Positions 23,071-32,061 are shown, counted from the first letter of the stretch. The stretch is 64,000 nucleotides of DNA from DATMER01 sp963741305 (GCA_963741305.1 CAVUHL010000003.1:5208001-5272000); one strand, 5' to 3'. Notes: a model not told the origin generated them from the letters alone. Numbers and translations: made by a program.

Positions 23071-25016
23071 CGAAGCGACCGCTTCCGCTCCTGCACCCAC
23101 TGGTGGAGGCGCCAGGCGCGGGTGGTTTCCATCTGGCGGACCATGCCGTTCAGGCGCTCGATTTCCGCGTAGGTCCGGCGCAGGTGGACGATCTGCTCGT
23201 TCAGGCTTTCGCGCAGCGTGCGCTCCTGGTCGTAGAGCCGCTGCAGGTCGGAGCGCTGGCGGCCGTTGTCCTGCCGGAGCGCCTCCAGCTCGCCGTTGAC
23301 CGCCTGCAGCTCGCCGTTGAGCGCGTGGTAGCGCCCCTCCAGGGCGAAGCGCTCCCGGGACAGCTCCTCGTGCGCCCGGGCCAGCCCATCGAGGTCGGAC
23401 CGGAGCTGGAGGAATTCGTCCTGGCGGCCGGCCAGCTCGCGGCGGGCGGCAGCCCGGTCCTCGCGCTCGGTCACCAGCTCGGCGCGCAGGGTGTCCACGG
23501 CCCGGGCGAGGACGTCCGGCCCGATTCGCGAGGCATGCTTGGCCAGCACCCGCGCCTTCACCGCCAGGAAGTCGCCGCGCTCCCGCGGACGCTCGCCGAA
23601 GATGTGATGGCCGCCTCCGCGGAAGTGGCGGTACTCGCAGGTGACTTTCCTCGCGTGATGGAACGCCGTCAGCGCCGAGAGCCGGATCAGGTAGTCCCAG
23701 TCCTCGAAGAATGGCAGGCTGGGATCGAACGGCCCCACCTCGGCGAACAGGCGGCGGTCGATCAGCAGCGTGTTGAAAGGGATGTAGTTGTCCACCAGGA
23801 GCACGTCGGGATCGAAGTCCCGGCTGTAGGGCAGGCGCCGCTCACGGCAGGCCCAGCGGCCTGCCTGCGCGTCCAGCTCGTAGACCGCCACCGCCGCATC
23901 CGTATACGCGACCCGCACCCCTGGCGCCTGGACCATGCCGGCCAGGGTTGCCAGGTGCTCGGGCACGGCGAGGTCATCGTCGTCCAGGAAGGCCACGAAG
24001 TCGCCGGCGGCCGCGGCGATGCCGGCCTCGGCCGCGGCCGCTCTCCCGCGGTTCTGCTCCAGATCGATCCGCATGACGGGCAGCGGATAGTCCGAGGGAA
24101 TGGCAGGCGGATCGCCGCCGTCGTTGACCAGGACGACCTCGGCATTCCGGTAGTTCCCCTCGGCCAGGCTCGCCAGGGCCTCGGCCAGCAGGCCGGGACG
24201 GTTGCGGGTGCGGACGATCACCGAGACCTTCGGCCCCTCGCGGACCTCCGCCACCTCCGGGAACCCGCCGAGGTGCCGGATGAGCTGCGCCGGGCTGCGG
24301 GTGGTGAAGTCGTCGACGCGGAGGCGGCGGTAGCCCTCGGCGAGCTTCACCTCGGGGCCCAGGCTCAGAGTGCGGAAGCGGCGCAGGCCGAGCGCCGCGT
24401 TCAGGTACGGATGCCGCTCCTCCTGGCTCGTGTAGACCGCCATGGCCGACTCCAGCACCTCCTGCTCGGCCGTGACGTCCACGAGCACGTCGGGATGGCC
24501 CGGGTGGTTGACCTCGTAGAGGAGGATGCGCAGGCCGCTCAAGGCTCCGGCCAGATCGTCTTGATCCCCATCCCGGACCGGGGTCAGCAGCCGGTGGACC
24601 GCGGCGAAAGCAGCCTGATGATCGCGGGTCACTTCCAGAGGATGCGGAATGAGGAGGAGGTCCGGGCTCTGGGATAGAAGCGCCTCGCGGAGGCCCTGCT
24701 CCGCATCGCGGAGATGACGGTCCAGCGCGCCATCTGGGATATCGAGGCTGTCGCAGCCCTCGCAGCCGAGCACGCGCACGGCCTCCTCTGCCTCCTGGCG
24801 GCGGCGCTCGCGGTAGGCGTCCCGGTCCTCGATCTCCTCGGTGCCCCCGCTGCCGTCGGTCAGGAAAAGGACGCGCACGACGGCGCCGGACGCTGCAAGC
24901 TGAGCGGCCAGGCCGCCGCAGCCGAGCACCTCGTCGTCGTAATGCGGAGCCGCGATCAAGACGCGCTCGGCGCGCACCCGCTCGGTCCAGCCAGGGGGCT
25001 GCATGTTCTCGTTCAC
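23067..25016 (-). CDS. fusion of PIG-L-type deacetylase, family 2 glycosyltransferase and coiled coil
   Basis: 649 residues. Residues 15-240 form a PIG-L/LmbE-type zinc deacetylase: PHYDDEVLGCGG (24-35; the family consensus is PHPDDE) and a second His cluster HPLEVTRDH (125-133). Residues 262-480 form a GT2 domain (KVSVIVRTRNRPGLL, VLVNDGGD, AFLDDDDLA at 343-350, FFEDWDYLIRL). Residues about 505-635 are a long coiled coil. It may N-deacetylate an amino sugar and add a sugar to the same glycan, with the coil holding it in a complex. The GTG start overlaps the sulfatase stop as GTGA; ATG at 25004 is the alternative. Confidence 0.85.
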   Translation of the reverse strand: MNENMQPPGWTERVRAERVLIAAPHYDDEVLGCGGLAAQLAASGAVVRVLFLTDGSGGTEEIEDRDAYRERRRQEAEEAVRVLGCEGCDSLDIPDGALDRHLRDAEQGLREALLSQSPDLLLIPHPLEVTRDHQAAFAAVHRLLTPVRDGDQDDLAGALSGLRILLYEVNHPGHPDVLVDVTAEQEVLESAMAVYTSQEERHPYLNAALGLRRFRTLSLGPEVKLAEGYRRLRVDDFTTRSPAQLIRHLGGFPEVAEVREGPKVSVIVRTRNRPGLLAEALASLAEGNYRNAEVVLVNDGGDPPAIPSDYPLPVMRIDLEQNRGRAAAAEAGIAAAAGDFVAFLDDDDLAVPEHLATLAGMVQAPGVRVAYTDAAVAVYELDAQAGRWACRERRLPYSRDFDPDVLLVDNYIPFNTLLIDRRLFAEVGPFDPSLPFFEDWDYLIRLSALTAFHHARKVTCEYRHFRGGGHHIFGERPRERGDFLAVKARVLAKHASRIGPDVLARAVDTLRAELVTEREDRAAARRELAGRQDEFLQLRSDLDGLARAHEELSRERFALEGRYHALNGELQAVNGELEALRQDNGRQRSDLQRLYDQERTLRESLNEQIVHLRRTYAEIERLNGMVRQMETTRAWRLHQWVQERKRSLR

Positions 25017-27121
25017 TGGATATATCCCAGGCTGCGCAGGCGCCGCTCGGTCTCAGGATCGGCGGCCGGCCGCTTCACGGTCTTTTCCGGTTGCCTCCAG
25101 AGAGTCAGCCCTTTCGGAATGGACAAGGCCTTCCCCGGGTCTCCCTCGATCCGGAAGCCCTTGGCGATGGGCTCGGCGGTCAGGTCGAAGGTGAGGCTGT
25201 TGCCGGACATCTCGACGCGGTCGGCATCTCCGAGGAAGTAAGGGACCCAGCGCTGCGGCGCCCGTTGAAACGTGATCGTACCACTGAGGCCCGAGCCTTC
25301 GGCGAGCACCCAGAGCCCCGGCAGGAACTCCTTCAGGTTGCCGTGGATCGCCGGGGCCAGCTCGGCCGCCATCTTCTCGTCCCCGGGCAGGAGGTTGCGG
25401 CGCTCCTCCGGGTCGCGGGTGAGGTCGTAGAGCTCGAGGCGGCCGAAGCGCGCCTGGTTGATCCCATGGAGGTGGGACTCCACGGGCCCCACGGGCTGGT
25501 ACGGCTCTTTCCGGTTGTAAAGCATCAGCTTCCGGCCGTTCAGGACCGCGGCGGCACGCAGGGGTCCGCTCGACAGGTGCTGGGCGAAGGCGGCTCTTCG
25601 CGGCACGCCCCCCTTGCCTGTGAGGGCGGGCAGCAGGTTCACCCCATCCCACTCGGGATCGGCCTTCATGCCCACGGCCGCGGCCAGGGTGGGCATCACA
25701 TCCACGAGCTGGACCGTGCCCTTGACCCGCGTGCCCGGCTGGATCCTGCCATCCCAGCGGAAGATCAGCGGCACGTGGATCTGCTCCTCGTAGAGGCTCT
25801 GGCCGTGCTTCCACCCGCCGTGGTCGTACAGCTCCTCGCCATGGTCGGAGGTCAGCACGATCAGGGTGTTGGCGAGGATCTCCGGGTCGAGCGCCGCCAG
25901 CAGCTCGCCGATGTGGCGGTCGACGTAGCTCACCTCGGAATCGTAGAGCGCCCGGATGTGGGGCACGTCCCGCACCGGGTCGGGGAGCTGGAGCTGGCCG
26001 GTGTAGATGCCGTGGATCCAGCCGCCGTCCACCGGGCCGGGATAGCCGGGCAGGAACGGCGAGCGCCCGCCGAGGCGGTCGATGTCCGGGTTGGTGTACG
26101 GGTCGTGAGGGTCGATGTAGTGGACGTAGGCGAAGAACGGCCGGTCCTGGCTCGCCTTCAGCCAGGGGACGGCGCGGGCGTTCAGGTCGTCGGCGTGCTT
26201 CAACATCCACTTGATGTCGGCCGGCGGCGCGAACCAGGTGCGGAAGCCGCGGTCGAAGCCGGCGCCGGTGTGGAGGGTCGGATTGGCGACGAAGCCGGCG
26301 GTCTGGTACCCGAGCCGGCCCATGCGCTCGGCCAGGGGATCGACTTCTTGTGGGATGCCGAAGGAGGACATGTCGGCGCTCAGCAGCTCGCCGGGTTGGC
26401 GCCCGGTCATGAAAGAGACGACGGAGGGCAGCGTCCAAGGCGCCTGGCTGTACGCTTCCTCGACTACGGCGCCGGGCAGGGCCAGCCTGCTTTGGATCTC
26501 GGGCGTGGTGTTCCGCCGGTAGCCGTAGGAGGTGACGTGATCGCGGCGCAGGGTGTCCACCACGATGAAGAGGACGTTGGGTCGCTCCTTCTTCTCCGAA
26601 GGAGCGGAGAGGGAGACTGGCCCCCAGGCGACCAGGTTGTCCTCCAGGTGGCGGACGGGGAGGCCAAGCAGGTCGGCGGACAGCTCCAGGGTGATCTCGC
26701 GGCCGGCGTAGCGGGAGAGGTCGGCCCCGAGGTCGATCCAACCAGGCCCCGTAACTCGGGAAGAGTCGAGCACCTCCCGCACGTTGCCATCCCGGGCTTC
26801 GATCCGGACTTCCAGCGTTTCGACCGCCTTCCATGCCGCCGGGAGGATCTGGACCCCGGCATGGACCTCGGCGCCTTCGGGCACCACGCCGCGCCAGCGC
26901 CAGGTACCGGGATGGGTGAGGACCACCGGCCGCCGTTCATAGTCGATCTCCACGTCCGCGACCTCGGGCTTGTGCGAGAACGAGAGGCCGTCAGCCTCGG
27001 AGTTCACTGAAAAGGCACCGGAGCCCACGGCCGGACGCAGGAGGAAGCCCTCCGGCTCGTCAGCGCAGCCGCAGGCGACCCCGAGGATACTGAACAGGAG
27101 CAGGGCTCTAGGTAAGGTCAT
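25013..27121 (-). CDS. sulfatase-fold hydrolase, probably exported
   Basis: 702 residues. A hydrophobic N-terminus with VACGC at 15-19 suggests export, possibly as a lipoprotein, though the lipobox is imperfect. An N-terminal beta region (about 25-175) precedes the alkaline-phosphatase-superfamily domain: NVLFIVVDTLRRDHVTSYGY with metal-binding Asp189, then APWTLPSVVSFMTGRQP, and TSDHGEELYDHGGWKHG with the second metal site. The position used for formylglycine in true sulfatases (C/S-x-P-x-R) is Thr230, so it may be a phospho- or other ester hydrolase or transferase. The gene overlaps its upstream neighbour by 14 bp. Confidence 0.85.
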   Translation of the reverse strand: MTLPRALLLFSILGVACGCADEPEGFLLRPAVGSGAFSVNSEADGLSFSHKPEVADVEIDYERRPVVLTHPGTWRWRGVVPEGAEVHAGVQILPAAWKAVETLEVRIEARDGNVREVLDSSRVTGPGWIDLGADLSRYAGREITLELSADLLGLPVRHLEDNLVAWGPVSLSAPSEKKERPNVLFIVVDTLRRDHVTSYGYRRNTTPEIQSRLALPGAVVEEAYSQAPWTLPSVVSFMTGRQPGELLSADMSSFGIPQEVDPLAERMGRLGYQTAGFVANPTLHTGAGFDRGFRTWFAPPADIKWMLKHADDLNARAVPWLKASQDRPFFAYVHYIDPHDPYTNPDIDRLGGRSPFLPGYPGPVDGGWIHGIYTGQLQLPDPVRDVPHIRALYDSEVSYVDRHIGELLAALDPEILANTLIVLTSDHGEELYDHGGWKHGQSLYEEQIHVPLIFRWDGRIQPGTRVKGTVQLVDVMPTLAAAVGMKADPEWDGVNLLPALTGKGGVPRRAAFAQHLSSGPLRAAAVLNGRKLMLYNRKEPYQPVGPVESHLHGINQARFGRLELYDLTRDPEERRNLLPGDEKMAAELAPAIHGNLKEFLPGLWVLAEGSGLSGTITFQRAPQRWVPYFLGDADRVEMSGNSLTFDLTAEPIAKGFRIEGDPGKALSIPKGLTLWRQPEKTVKRPAADPETERRLRSLGYIQ

Positions 27122-27971
27122 GGTCGCCCATGGAGTAGGTGAAGCCAGCCGCCAACGGAGACGGATCGGGTCCGCCCGTCCGCCCCCGGCAGCCGACGAA
27201 CCGGCGCTCGGGCTCAGGAACGAGGCCGAGCTGGCCGGGGTCAGACCAGAACTTCCAGGTGCGGAGCCCGGCCGCGCGGAGGTCAGCTGCGATGGCAAGC
27301 ATCTCTTCCTGAGACGCCGACCACAGCTCCGCGGCCCAGGCCTCCTCTCCGACAAAGGCGAAGACCGCGAATCCCTCCTGCAGCCGGTAGAAACGGTAAT
27401 AGCGCCGGGGCCGTCCCCAATAGCGCCACCTCAGGAAGTCGTCCGTCCGGCGGACGCCGAGCACACCGGCGCGCTCCCACACCTTCCCCGCCCAGTCGCC
27501 GCCCGAGTCGCTCGTCTCGATGCGGACGGGAGCCGCCTCCGGAATCCGGCCGGCGAGCGTTTCGATCTCGGTCAGCGGGTGATAGCCGAAGACCCGCTGC
27601 CCGAGCTTGAAGTGCCTCTCGCTCGGGAAGCCGAAGATCCAGGGGGCGTCCTGCTCCCGCGGCAGGTCGTCGAGCAGCGCCCCGCCGAGGTCCACGAGCG
27701 CCGGACGGAGGCCGCCGCGCCTCGGGCTGCCCACGAAATCAACGAGCTGCCAGATGCCGGCGTCGCCCCCCTGCCAGCGGGCGGGCAGGCAGAGCGCTCC
27801 CGCGTGAGCCACGACCTCGCCGTCCTGGACCGCCACGAAGCTGCGCGCCTCCCCCGGGAGATGGTGGTACTTCCACTCCCACTCGTCCGGCTTCAGCGTG
27901 TGGCCGAAGCGGTCGGCGAAGAGGGCGGAGAGGGAAGGAAGGTCTTCCGGTTGAGTGGGCCTGATCTTCAT
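27108..27971 (-). CDS. GNAT-like acyltransferase
   Basis: 287 residues. It begins MKIRPTQPEDLPSLSALFADRFGH, a typical GNAT opening, followed by EWEWKYHHLPGEARSFVAVQDGEVVAH. The double-GNAT-like layout and DDFLRWRYWGRPRRYYRFYRL in the middle resemble GNAT proteins found in polysaccharide clusters. It may acylate an amino sugar or glycan. The start overlaps the stop of the YfhO-like gene as ATGA. The acetyl-CoA loop is not clear, so the assignment rests on the N-terminal pattern and context. Confidence 0.7.
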   Translation of the reverse strand: MKIRPTQPEDLPSLSALFADRFGHTLKPDEWEWKYHHLPGEARSFVAVQDGEVVAHAGALCLPARWQGGDAGIWQLVDFVGSPRRGGLRPALVDLGGALLDDLPREQDAPWIFGFPSERHFKLGQRVFGYHPLTEIETLAGRIPEAAPVRIETSDSGGDWAGKVWERAGVLGVRRTDDFLRWRYWGRPRRYYRFYRLQEGFAVFAFVGEEAWAAELWSASQEEMLAIAADLRAAGLRTWKFWSDPGQLGLVPEPERRFVGCRGRTGGPDPSPLAAGFTYSMGDHDLT

Positions 27972-30265
27972 GGGCGAGGATTCCTCCGGCGGAACAGCGC
28001 GGCGAGCCCGGCCAGGCCAAGGACGGACAGCCAGGCACCCGCCACCAGCCCGGAGGGCCGGTATCGCAGCTCCAGCGTTCCGGCGCCGGGCCCCAGCTCG
28101 ATCCCCATCAGCGCGCCATCCACGGGGACGACCGGCACCGGCTTCCCCCCGGCCACGGCGCTCCAGCCGCGGTCCCAGGCCTCGGCCACGACGAGCGTGG
28201 AGCGGGCGGGGGTCCACCAGGAGACCTTCCAGAAACCGGGGCGGGTCATCCCCTCGTCTACGAGCGCTCCCCCACCCTCCGTCCAACGGACCAGGGGCAG
28301 CGCGCCGGGCCGCTCATACACGCGGGCATCCGCCCCCTGATACGCCAGCCGCCACTCCGGCCGGGCCTCGTGTGGCCCGGCCACCACCCACCGGACGCCG
28401 AGCCGGTCGAGCCAGGGATCGTCCCACCTCTGGATCGGCTCGAAGAAGACCGGGTCTCCCGGCGCGAACGAGCGGTAGACCGCCTCGTAACGCTCCAGCT
28501 TGACCGGATCGTCCCCCCGCGGATCGAAGAGGCCGTGGACGAGCGCGGCATTGGGGCGAAGCGCCTGACCGATCCCCGCCACCCTTCCCTCCTGACCCTG
28601 CAGGAAGCGGATGGCGCCGGTCTCCGGATAGAGCCGATCGAGAGGGATCGCCCGCAGGATGCCGCCATGGGCGAGGAGCAGGTCGATCACCGCCACCACA
28701 GGGAGAAGGGGAAGCCAGGCCCAGCGCCGCTCCCGCGGCCATTTCAAGGACGCGACGAGGAAAAGGGCCACGGCCGCGGCACCCAGGGTCCAGCCGAGCT
28801 GCGGATTCGGGACCGTCAGCCAAGCCGCGCCGAGGAGCACCGCCACCAAGACTGCCCCAGCCGCGATCCCTCTCCCCTTCCCCTCCAGCCACCGATCACA
28901 ACCGGCACCGGCGAGAAGGGCCAGACCCAGCTCGATGCCGAAGATCAGGCGATGATGCGCGGCCTTCCCGAGCACCGGGAGAGCCCCGAGGACATCCCGC
29001 ACGCCGGGCATGTGGTAGGCCGCCAGGAACGAAAAAGCCAGGATGGCAGCGACGGCGAGCCAGCGGCGGTCCTTCACCCGGACGAGCCCGGCCGCGGCCA
29101 GCGGCAGGGCGAGCGCTCCGGCATACACGGCCGTGGCCGAATAGTTGAACGGCCCCGACCAGGTCCCCTCCGCCGGATGGCCATAGAGCTGCGGCAACAC
29201 CAGCCGGAGCGGCTGCTGAAGAAGAAGGCCGAGCGGCGGAGAGCCCCCGCCCGTAGCCGCCCACTTGCTCGTCTCGGGCAGGAGCAGGACGAAAGGCAGG
29301 ATCTGGACCGCCGCGATCAGTGCCCCGCCGATCCATCCTGCCGCGAAACGGAGCCAGGCTCCACCCGAGGCGCCGCGGACGAGAAGGTAGACCGTGGCAA
29401 GGAGAGCCGTGTGGGCGCAGGTCTCGGGATGGCCTCCGAGGAGTTGGAGGCCGGCGGTGAGGGCGAGGAGCCTCACCCCCATCCCCTCTCCCGGCCGCAC
29501 ACCCGGACCCCCGGGAGAGGGGGGAGTGGCCGCGCCAACTGTCTCGCCAAAACGTGGCTCCGCCTTCGGAGCGGAGAAGAATGGGAACCAGGTGGGACGT
29601 AGCGATCTCCCCCTCTCCCGGGGGTCCGGGTGTGCGGATGGGAGAGGGGGCCGGGGGGTGAGGGTCTCCACACTCCACAACACCCAGGGCACCAGCGCCA
29701 AAGCATTCCCCATGGGAAACAGCAGGAAGCTCACCACCATCCCCGACAACGAAAACGTCAGAGCCGCGAGCAGAGCCGCGGGCCGCGAAAGCCCCAGCTC
29801 ACGCCCGAGCACCCACGCTCCGCAGCCGGCGGTCACCAGGCGCAACCAGGGGAGCAGCACGAAGCCGAGCTGGAGCGGCAGGGCCGCGAAGAGCAGATGC
29901 AGGGGGAAGAGCGGAGCGGACTGGCCGTTGCTCCAGAACGGCGCGCCCGAGAACTGGTGCGGGTTCCAAAGCGGGAGATGGCCGGCGCGCAGCTCGCGGC
30001 GGGCGAAGAGCTGCCACGGCTGGATCTGGAAGGTCACGTCCCGGAGCACCGGGTTCCCCTCGGCAGGATCGCCCGTCCCCTGCCAGGGAGGGACCGCCGC
30101 GAGCGTCGCGGCCGGGCTGGGGATGCCGTCCGGGATCGCGAGCGCCGGAGCCAGCAGGGCCATGCCCGCAATTGCCAACGCGCCCCAGGCGAGCCCGGCG
30201 TCCTTACGCAGGAAAAGGAGCCCCGCCAAGCTCAATACCGCCAGGAGCGGTATCGCGGGGTTCAC
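27968..30265 (-). CDS. YfhO-like polytopic membrane protein carrying an in-frame repeat insertion
   Basis: 765 residues with about 12 hydrophobic helices and a C-terminal soluble beta domain before a last helix. WNPHQFSGAPFWSNGQSAPLFP near residue 100 and the late RWVVAGPHEARPEWRLAYQGADARVYERPGALP are typical of YfhO-type proteins, GT-C-like membrane proteins thought to glycosylate envelope polymers from lipid-linked donors. Residues about 200-265 are a Pro/Arg/Gly-rich insert encoded by a two-arm inverted repeat (29471-29663), placed between membrane helices without breaking the frame. GTG at 30265 overlaps the upstream stop as GTGA. Confidence 0.82.
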   Translation of the reverse strand: MNPAIPLLAVLSLAGLLFLRKDAGLAWGALAIAGMALLAPALAIPDGIPSPAATLAAVPPWQGTGDPAEGNPVLRDVTFQIQPWQLFARRELRAGHLPLWNPHQFSGAPFWSNGQSAPLFPLHLLFAALPLQLGFVLLPWLRLVTAGCGAWVLGRELGLSRPAALLAALTFSLSGMVVSFLLFPMGNALALVPWVLWSVETLTPRPPLPSAHPDPRERGRSLRPTWFPFFSAPKAEPRFGETVGAATPPSPGGPGVRPGEGMGVRLLALTAGLQLLGGHPETCAHTALLATVYLLVRGASGGAWLRFAAGWIGGALIAAVQILPFVLLLPETSKWAATGGGSPPLGLLLQQPLRLVLPQLYGHPAEGTWSGPFNYSATAVYAGALALPLAAAGLVRVKDRRWLAVAAILAFSFLAAYHMPGVRDVLGALPVLGKAAHHRLIFGIELGLALLAGAGCDRWLEGKGRGIAAGAVLVAVLLGAAWLTVPNPQLGWTLGAAAVALFLVASLKWPRERRWAWLPLLPVVAVIDLLLAHGGILRAIPLDRLYPETGAIRFLQGQEGRVAGIGQALRPNAALVHGLFDPRGDDPVKLERYEAVYRSFAPGDPVFFEPIQRWDDPWLDRLGVRWVVAGPHEARPEWRLAYQGADARVYERPGALPLVRWTEGGGALVDEGMTRPGFWKVSWWTPARSTLVVAEAWDRGWSAVAGGKPVPVVPVDGALMGIELGPGAGTLELRYRPSGLVAGAWLSVLGLAGLAALFRRRNPRP
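29471..29663. repeat. composite inverted repeat inside the YfhO-like gene
   Basis: Arm 1 (29471-29526) starts CCTCACCCCC and contains CGGGAGAGGGGGGAG. Arm 2 (29607-29663) is its reverse complement with few differences. About 80 bp separate them. The arms share CTCACCCCC, CCCCTCTCCC and CGGGAGAGGGG with the intergenic composite element at 5177-5434. The reading frame of the host gene stays open across it. Confidence 0.85.
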
Positions 30266-30972
30266 CTCCCCCCCGAGTGGCGGATACGCATCCGGACCAG
30301 GTCGCGCAGCATCCCGAGCGACGAGCGGACCGGATCGACCCGGGAGTCGGGCGAATCCACCCAGATGACCCCCACCTCCACCACCCGGTAGCCATGCCGC
30401 CGCGCCAGCCAGACCAGCTCCACGTCATAGGCGAAGCCGTCGACCGTCAGCTCGGCGCCGATCGTGCGCGCGGCTTCCCCCTCCAGGAGCTTGAAGCCGC
30501 ACTGCGTGTCATTCAGGCCGTGCACCCCGGCGAGCCGGATGATCAGGTTGAAGGTCTTCCCCATCACCTCGCGGTAGAACGGCTGGTGCTGGCGGATGTC
30601 GGCCCCGGCCACGGCGCGGCTCCCCAGCACCACCGGCGCCTCGGACAGCTTGCGCTCGAGCTTTTCCAACTGCTCGATGGGCGTCGAGGCGTCGGCGTCC
30701 GAAAGCAGCACCTCGCCGCCGCGCGAGGCGAGCACGCCGGTCTTGATCGCCGCGCCCTTGCCGCGGTTCTTCTCGTGGCGGATCACCCGCACGCCGCGGT
30801 CCGCGAAAGCCTCCGCCACCTGGATGGTTTGGTCGCGGCTGCCGTCGTCCACCACGAGCACCTCGTAGGAAAGGCCCCGCCGAGAGAGATAACCCACCGT
30901 CCGCTCGAGAGTCGAGCCCAGCCGCTCCGCCTCGTTGTAGGCGGGGATGACCACAGAGATGTCGCACCGCAT
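30262..30972 (-). CDS. polyprenyl-phosphate glycosyltransferase (DPM1/dolichyl-phosphate glucosyltransferase-like)
   Basis: 236 residues. ISVVIPAYNEAERLGSTLERT, VLVVDDGSRDQT, NRGKGAAIKTGVLASRGG and LLSDADASTP are the motifs of GT2 enzymes that load glucose or mannose onto a polyprenyl phosphate. GLNDTQCGFKLLEG is the characteristic later motif. There is no C-terminal membrane anchor. It would supply the lipid-linked sugar used by the YfhO-like protein encoded directly downstream, with which it overlaps (GTGA). It is the first gene of the seven-gene block and is transcribed divergently from the methyltransferase at 30996. Confidence 0.93.
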   Translation of the reverse strand: MRCDISVVIPAYNEAERLGSTLERTVGYLSRRGLSYEVLVVDDGSRDQTIQVAEAFADRGVRVIRHEKNRGKGAAIKTGVLASRGGEVLLSDADASTPIEQLEKLERKLSEAPVVLGSRAVAGADIRQHQPFYREVMGKTFNLIIRLAGVHGLNDTQCGFKLLEGEAARTIGAELTVDGFAYDVELVWLARRHGYRVVEVGVIWVDSPDSRVDPVRSSLGMLRDLVRMRIRHSGGR

Positions 30973-30995
30973 CGGCGCGATTGTATGCTGACTTC

Positions 30996-32054
30996 GTGAC
31001 CGGTCTTCTCGTCCTCAAAGCCCTCGGCGACGACAGCGCGGAATCGCCCGAGTTCCAATACCTGCTCTCGCTCTGCCTGCTCCACGCCCGGCAGGCGTTC
31101 GGGAGCGCCGAGCTGGCGGTCGGGGAGCCGCCGGAAGGCGAGTTCGAAGCCGTTCTGCTCCTCTCCGACGCCAACGTCCTCCTCACCCGCCGCACCCTGG
31201 AGGTGATGAGGGACCGGTTGCACGCCGGAGCCTCCGAGGTCCGGCCCTATCGCCTCGCGGACACCGGCCTCGCCGCACGCTTTCCGGTCTACACCCTGCG
31301 CGGCTACGAGCGGCTGGAGCATGCCTTCCTGGAGGAAGGACCCGGCAACACCCCCCCACCCCCGTCTTCGGTCGCCCTGCTCACCTGGGACGAATACCAG
31401 CGGCGCTCAGGGGCGAGCCCCGTCTTCGCGGGCCTCTGCCACGAGTTCATCGACTATTACGGCGAAGTCCGGGAAGACGTCCTGCAGTTCCTCCCCGAGG
31501 GGACGCGCGAGGTTTTGGAAGTTGGCTGCGGCCGGGGGGTGACCGGCCGGCTGATCCAGGAGCGCCTCGGCTGCCGGGTGACCGGAGTGGAGCTCAACCC
31601 GGTCGTGGCGCAGGAAGCCGCCCGGCATCTTCACCGGGTCATCCAGGGAGATGTCCAGACCCTGGACCTCGAAGGCCGCTACGACGCCGTGATCGCCCTG
31701 GAGCTGGTCGAGCATCTCGTGGACAGCGAGAGCTTCCTGGCGCGGGTGCGGGGATTGTTGGCCCCCGGCGGACGGGCGGTCTTCTCGATCCCCAACGTCG
31801 GCCACTGGTCGATCGTGGAAGACCTGCTCGCCGGCCGCTGGGACTACCTGCCCATCGGCCTCCTCTGCTACACGCACTACCGCTTCTTCACCCACCGCAG
31901 CCTGGGAGACTGGCTCCGGCGCTCCGGCATCGAGCGCTTCGATCTCATCCCGCAGAAGACGGAGCTGCCGGAGCGCTTCGCCGGGCTGGCCGGTTTCGAG
32001 ACGGACGCCGAGAGCTTGGCGACAAAGGGTTTCTACGTAATTGTCTACGGCTGA
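30996..32054 (+). CDS. SAM-dependent methyltransferase with N-terminal extension
   Basis: 352 residues from GTG at 30996 (TTG at 30981 is an alternative; neither has a Shine-Dalgarno). Residues about 165-345 are a methyltransferase: EVLEVGCGRGVTGRLIQERLG, VTGVELNPVVAQEAA, and ALELVEHLVDSESFLARVRGLLAPGG, as in UbiG/Methyltransf_23-like enzymes. The first about 125 residues (including EFEAVLLLSDANVLLTRRTLEVM) are not a domain I recognise; the acidic SDA pattern faintly recalls a GT-A metal site. The upstream divergent gene starts only 23 bp away, so promoters must overlap coding sequence or the message is nearly leaderless. Confidence 0.82.
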   Translation: MTGLLVLKALGDDSAESPEFQYLLSLCLLHARQAFGSAELAVGEPPEGEFEAVLLLSDANVLLTRRTLEVMRDRLHAGASEVRPYRLADTGLAARFPVYTLRGYERLEHAFLEEGPGNTPPPPSSVALLTWDEYQRRSGASPVFAGLCHEFIDYYGEVREDVLQFLPEGTREVLEVGCGRGVTGRLIQERLGCRVTGVELNPVVAQEAARHLHRVIQGDVQTLDLEGRYDAVIALELVEHLVDSESFLARVRGLLAPGGRAVFSIPNVGHWSIVEDLLAGRWDYLPIGLLCYTHYRFFTHRSLGDWLRRSGIERFDLIPQKTELPERFAGLAGFETDAESLATKGFYVIVYG

Positions 32055-32061
32055 CATCCGG

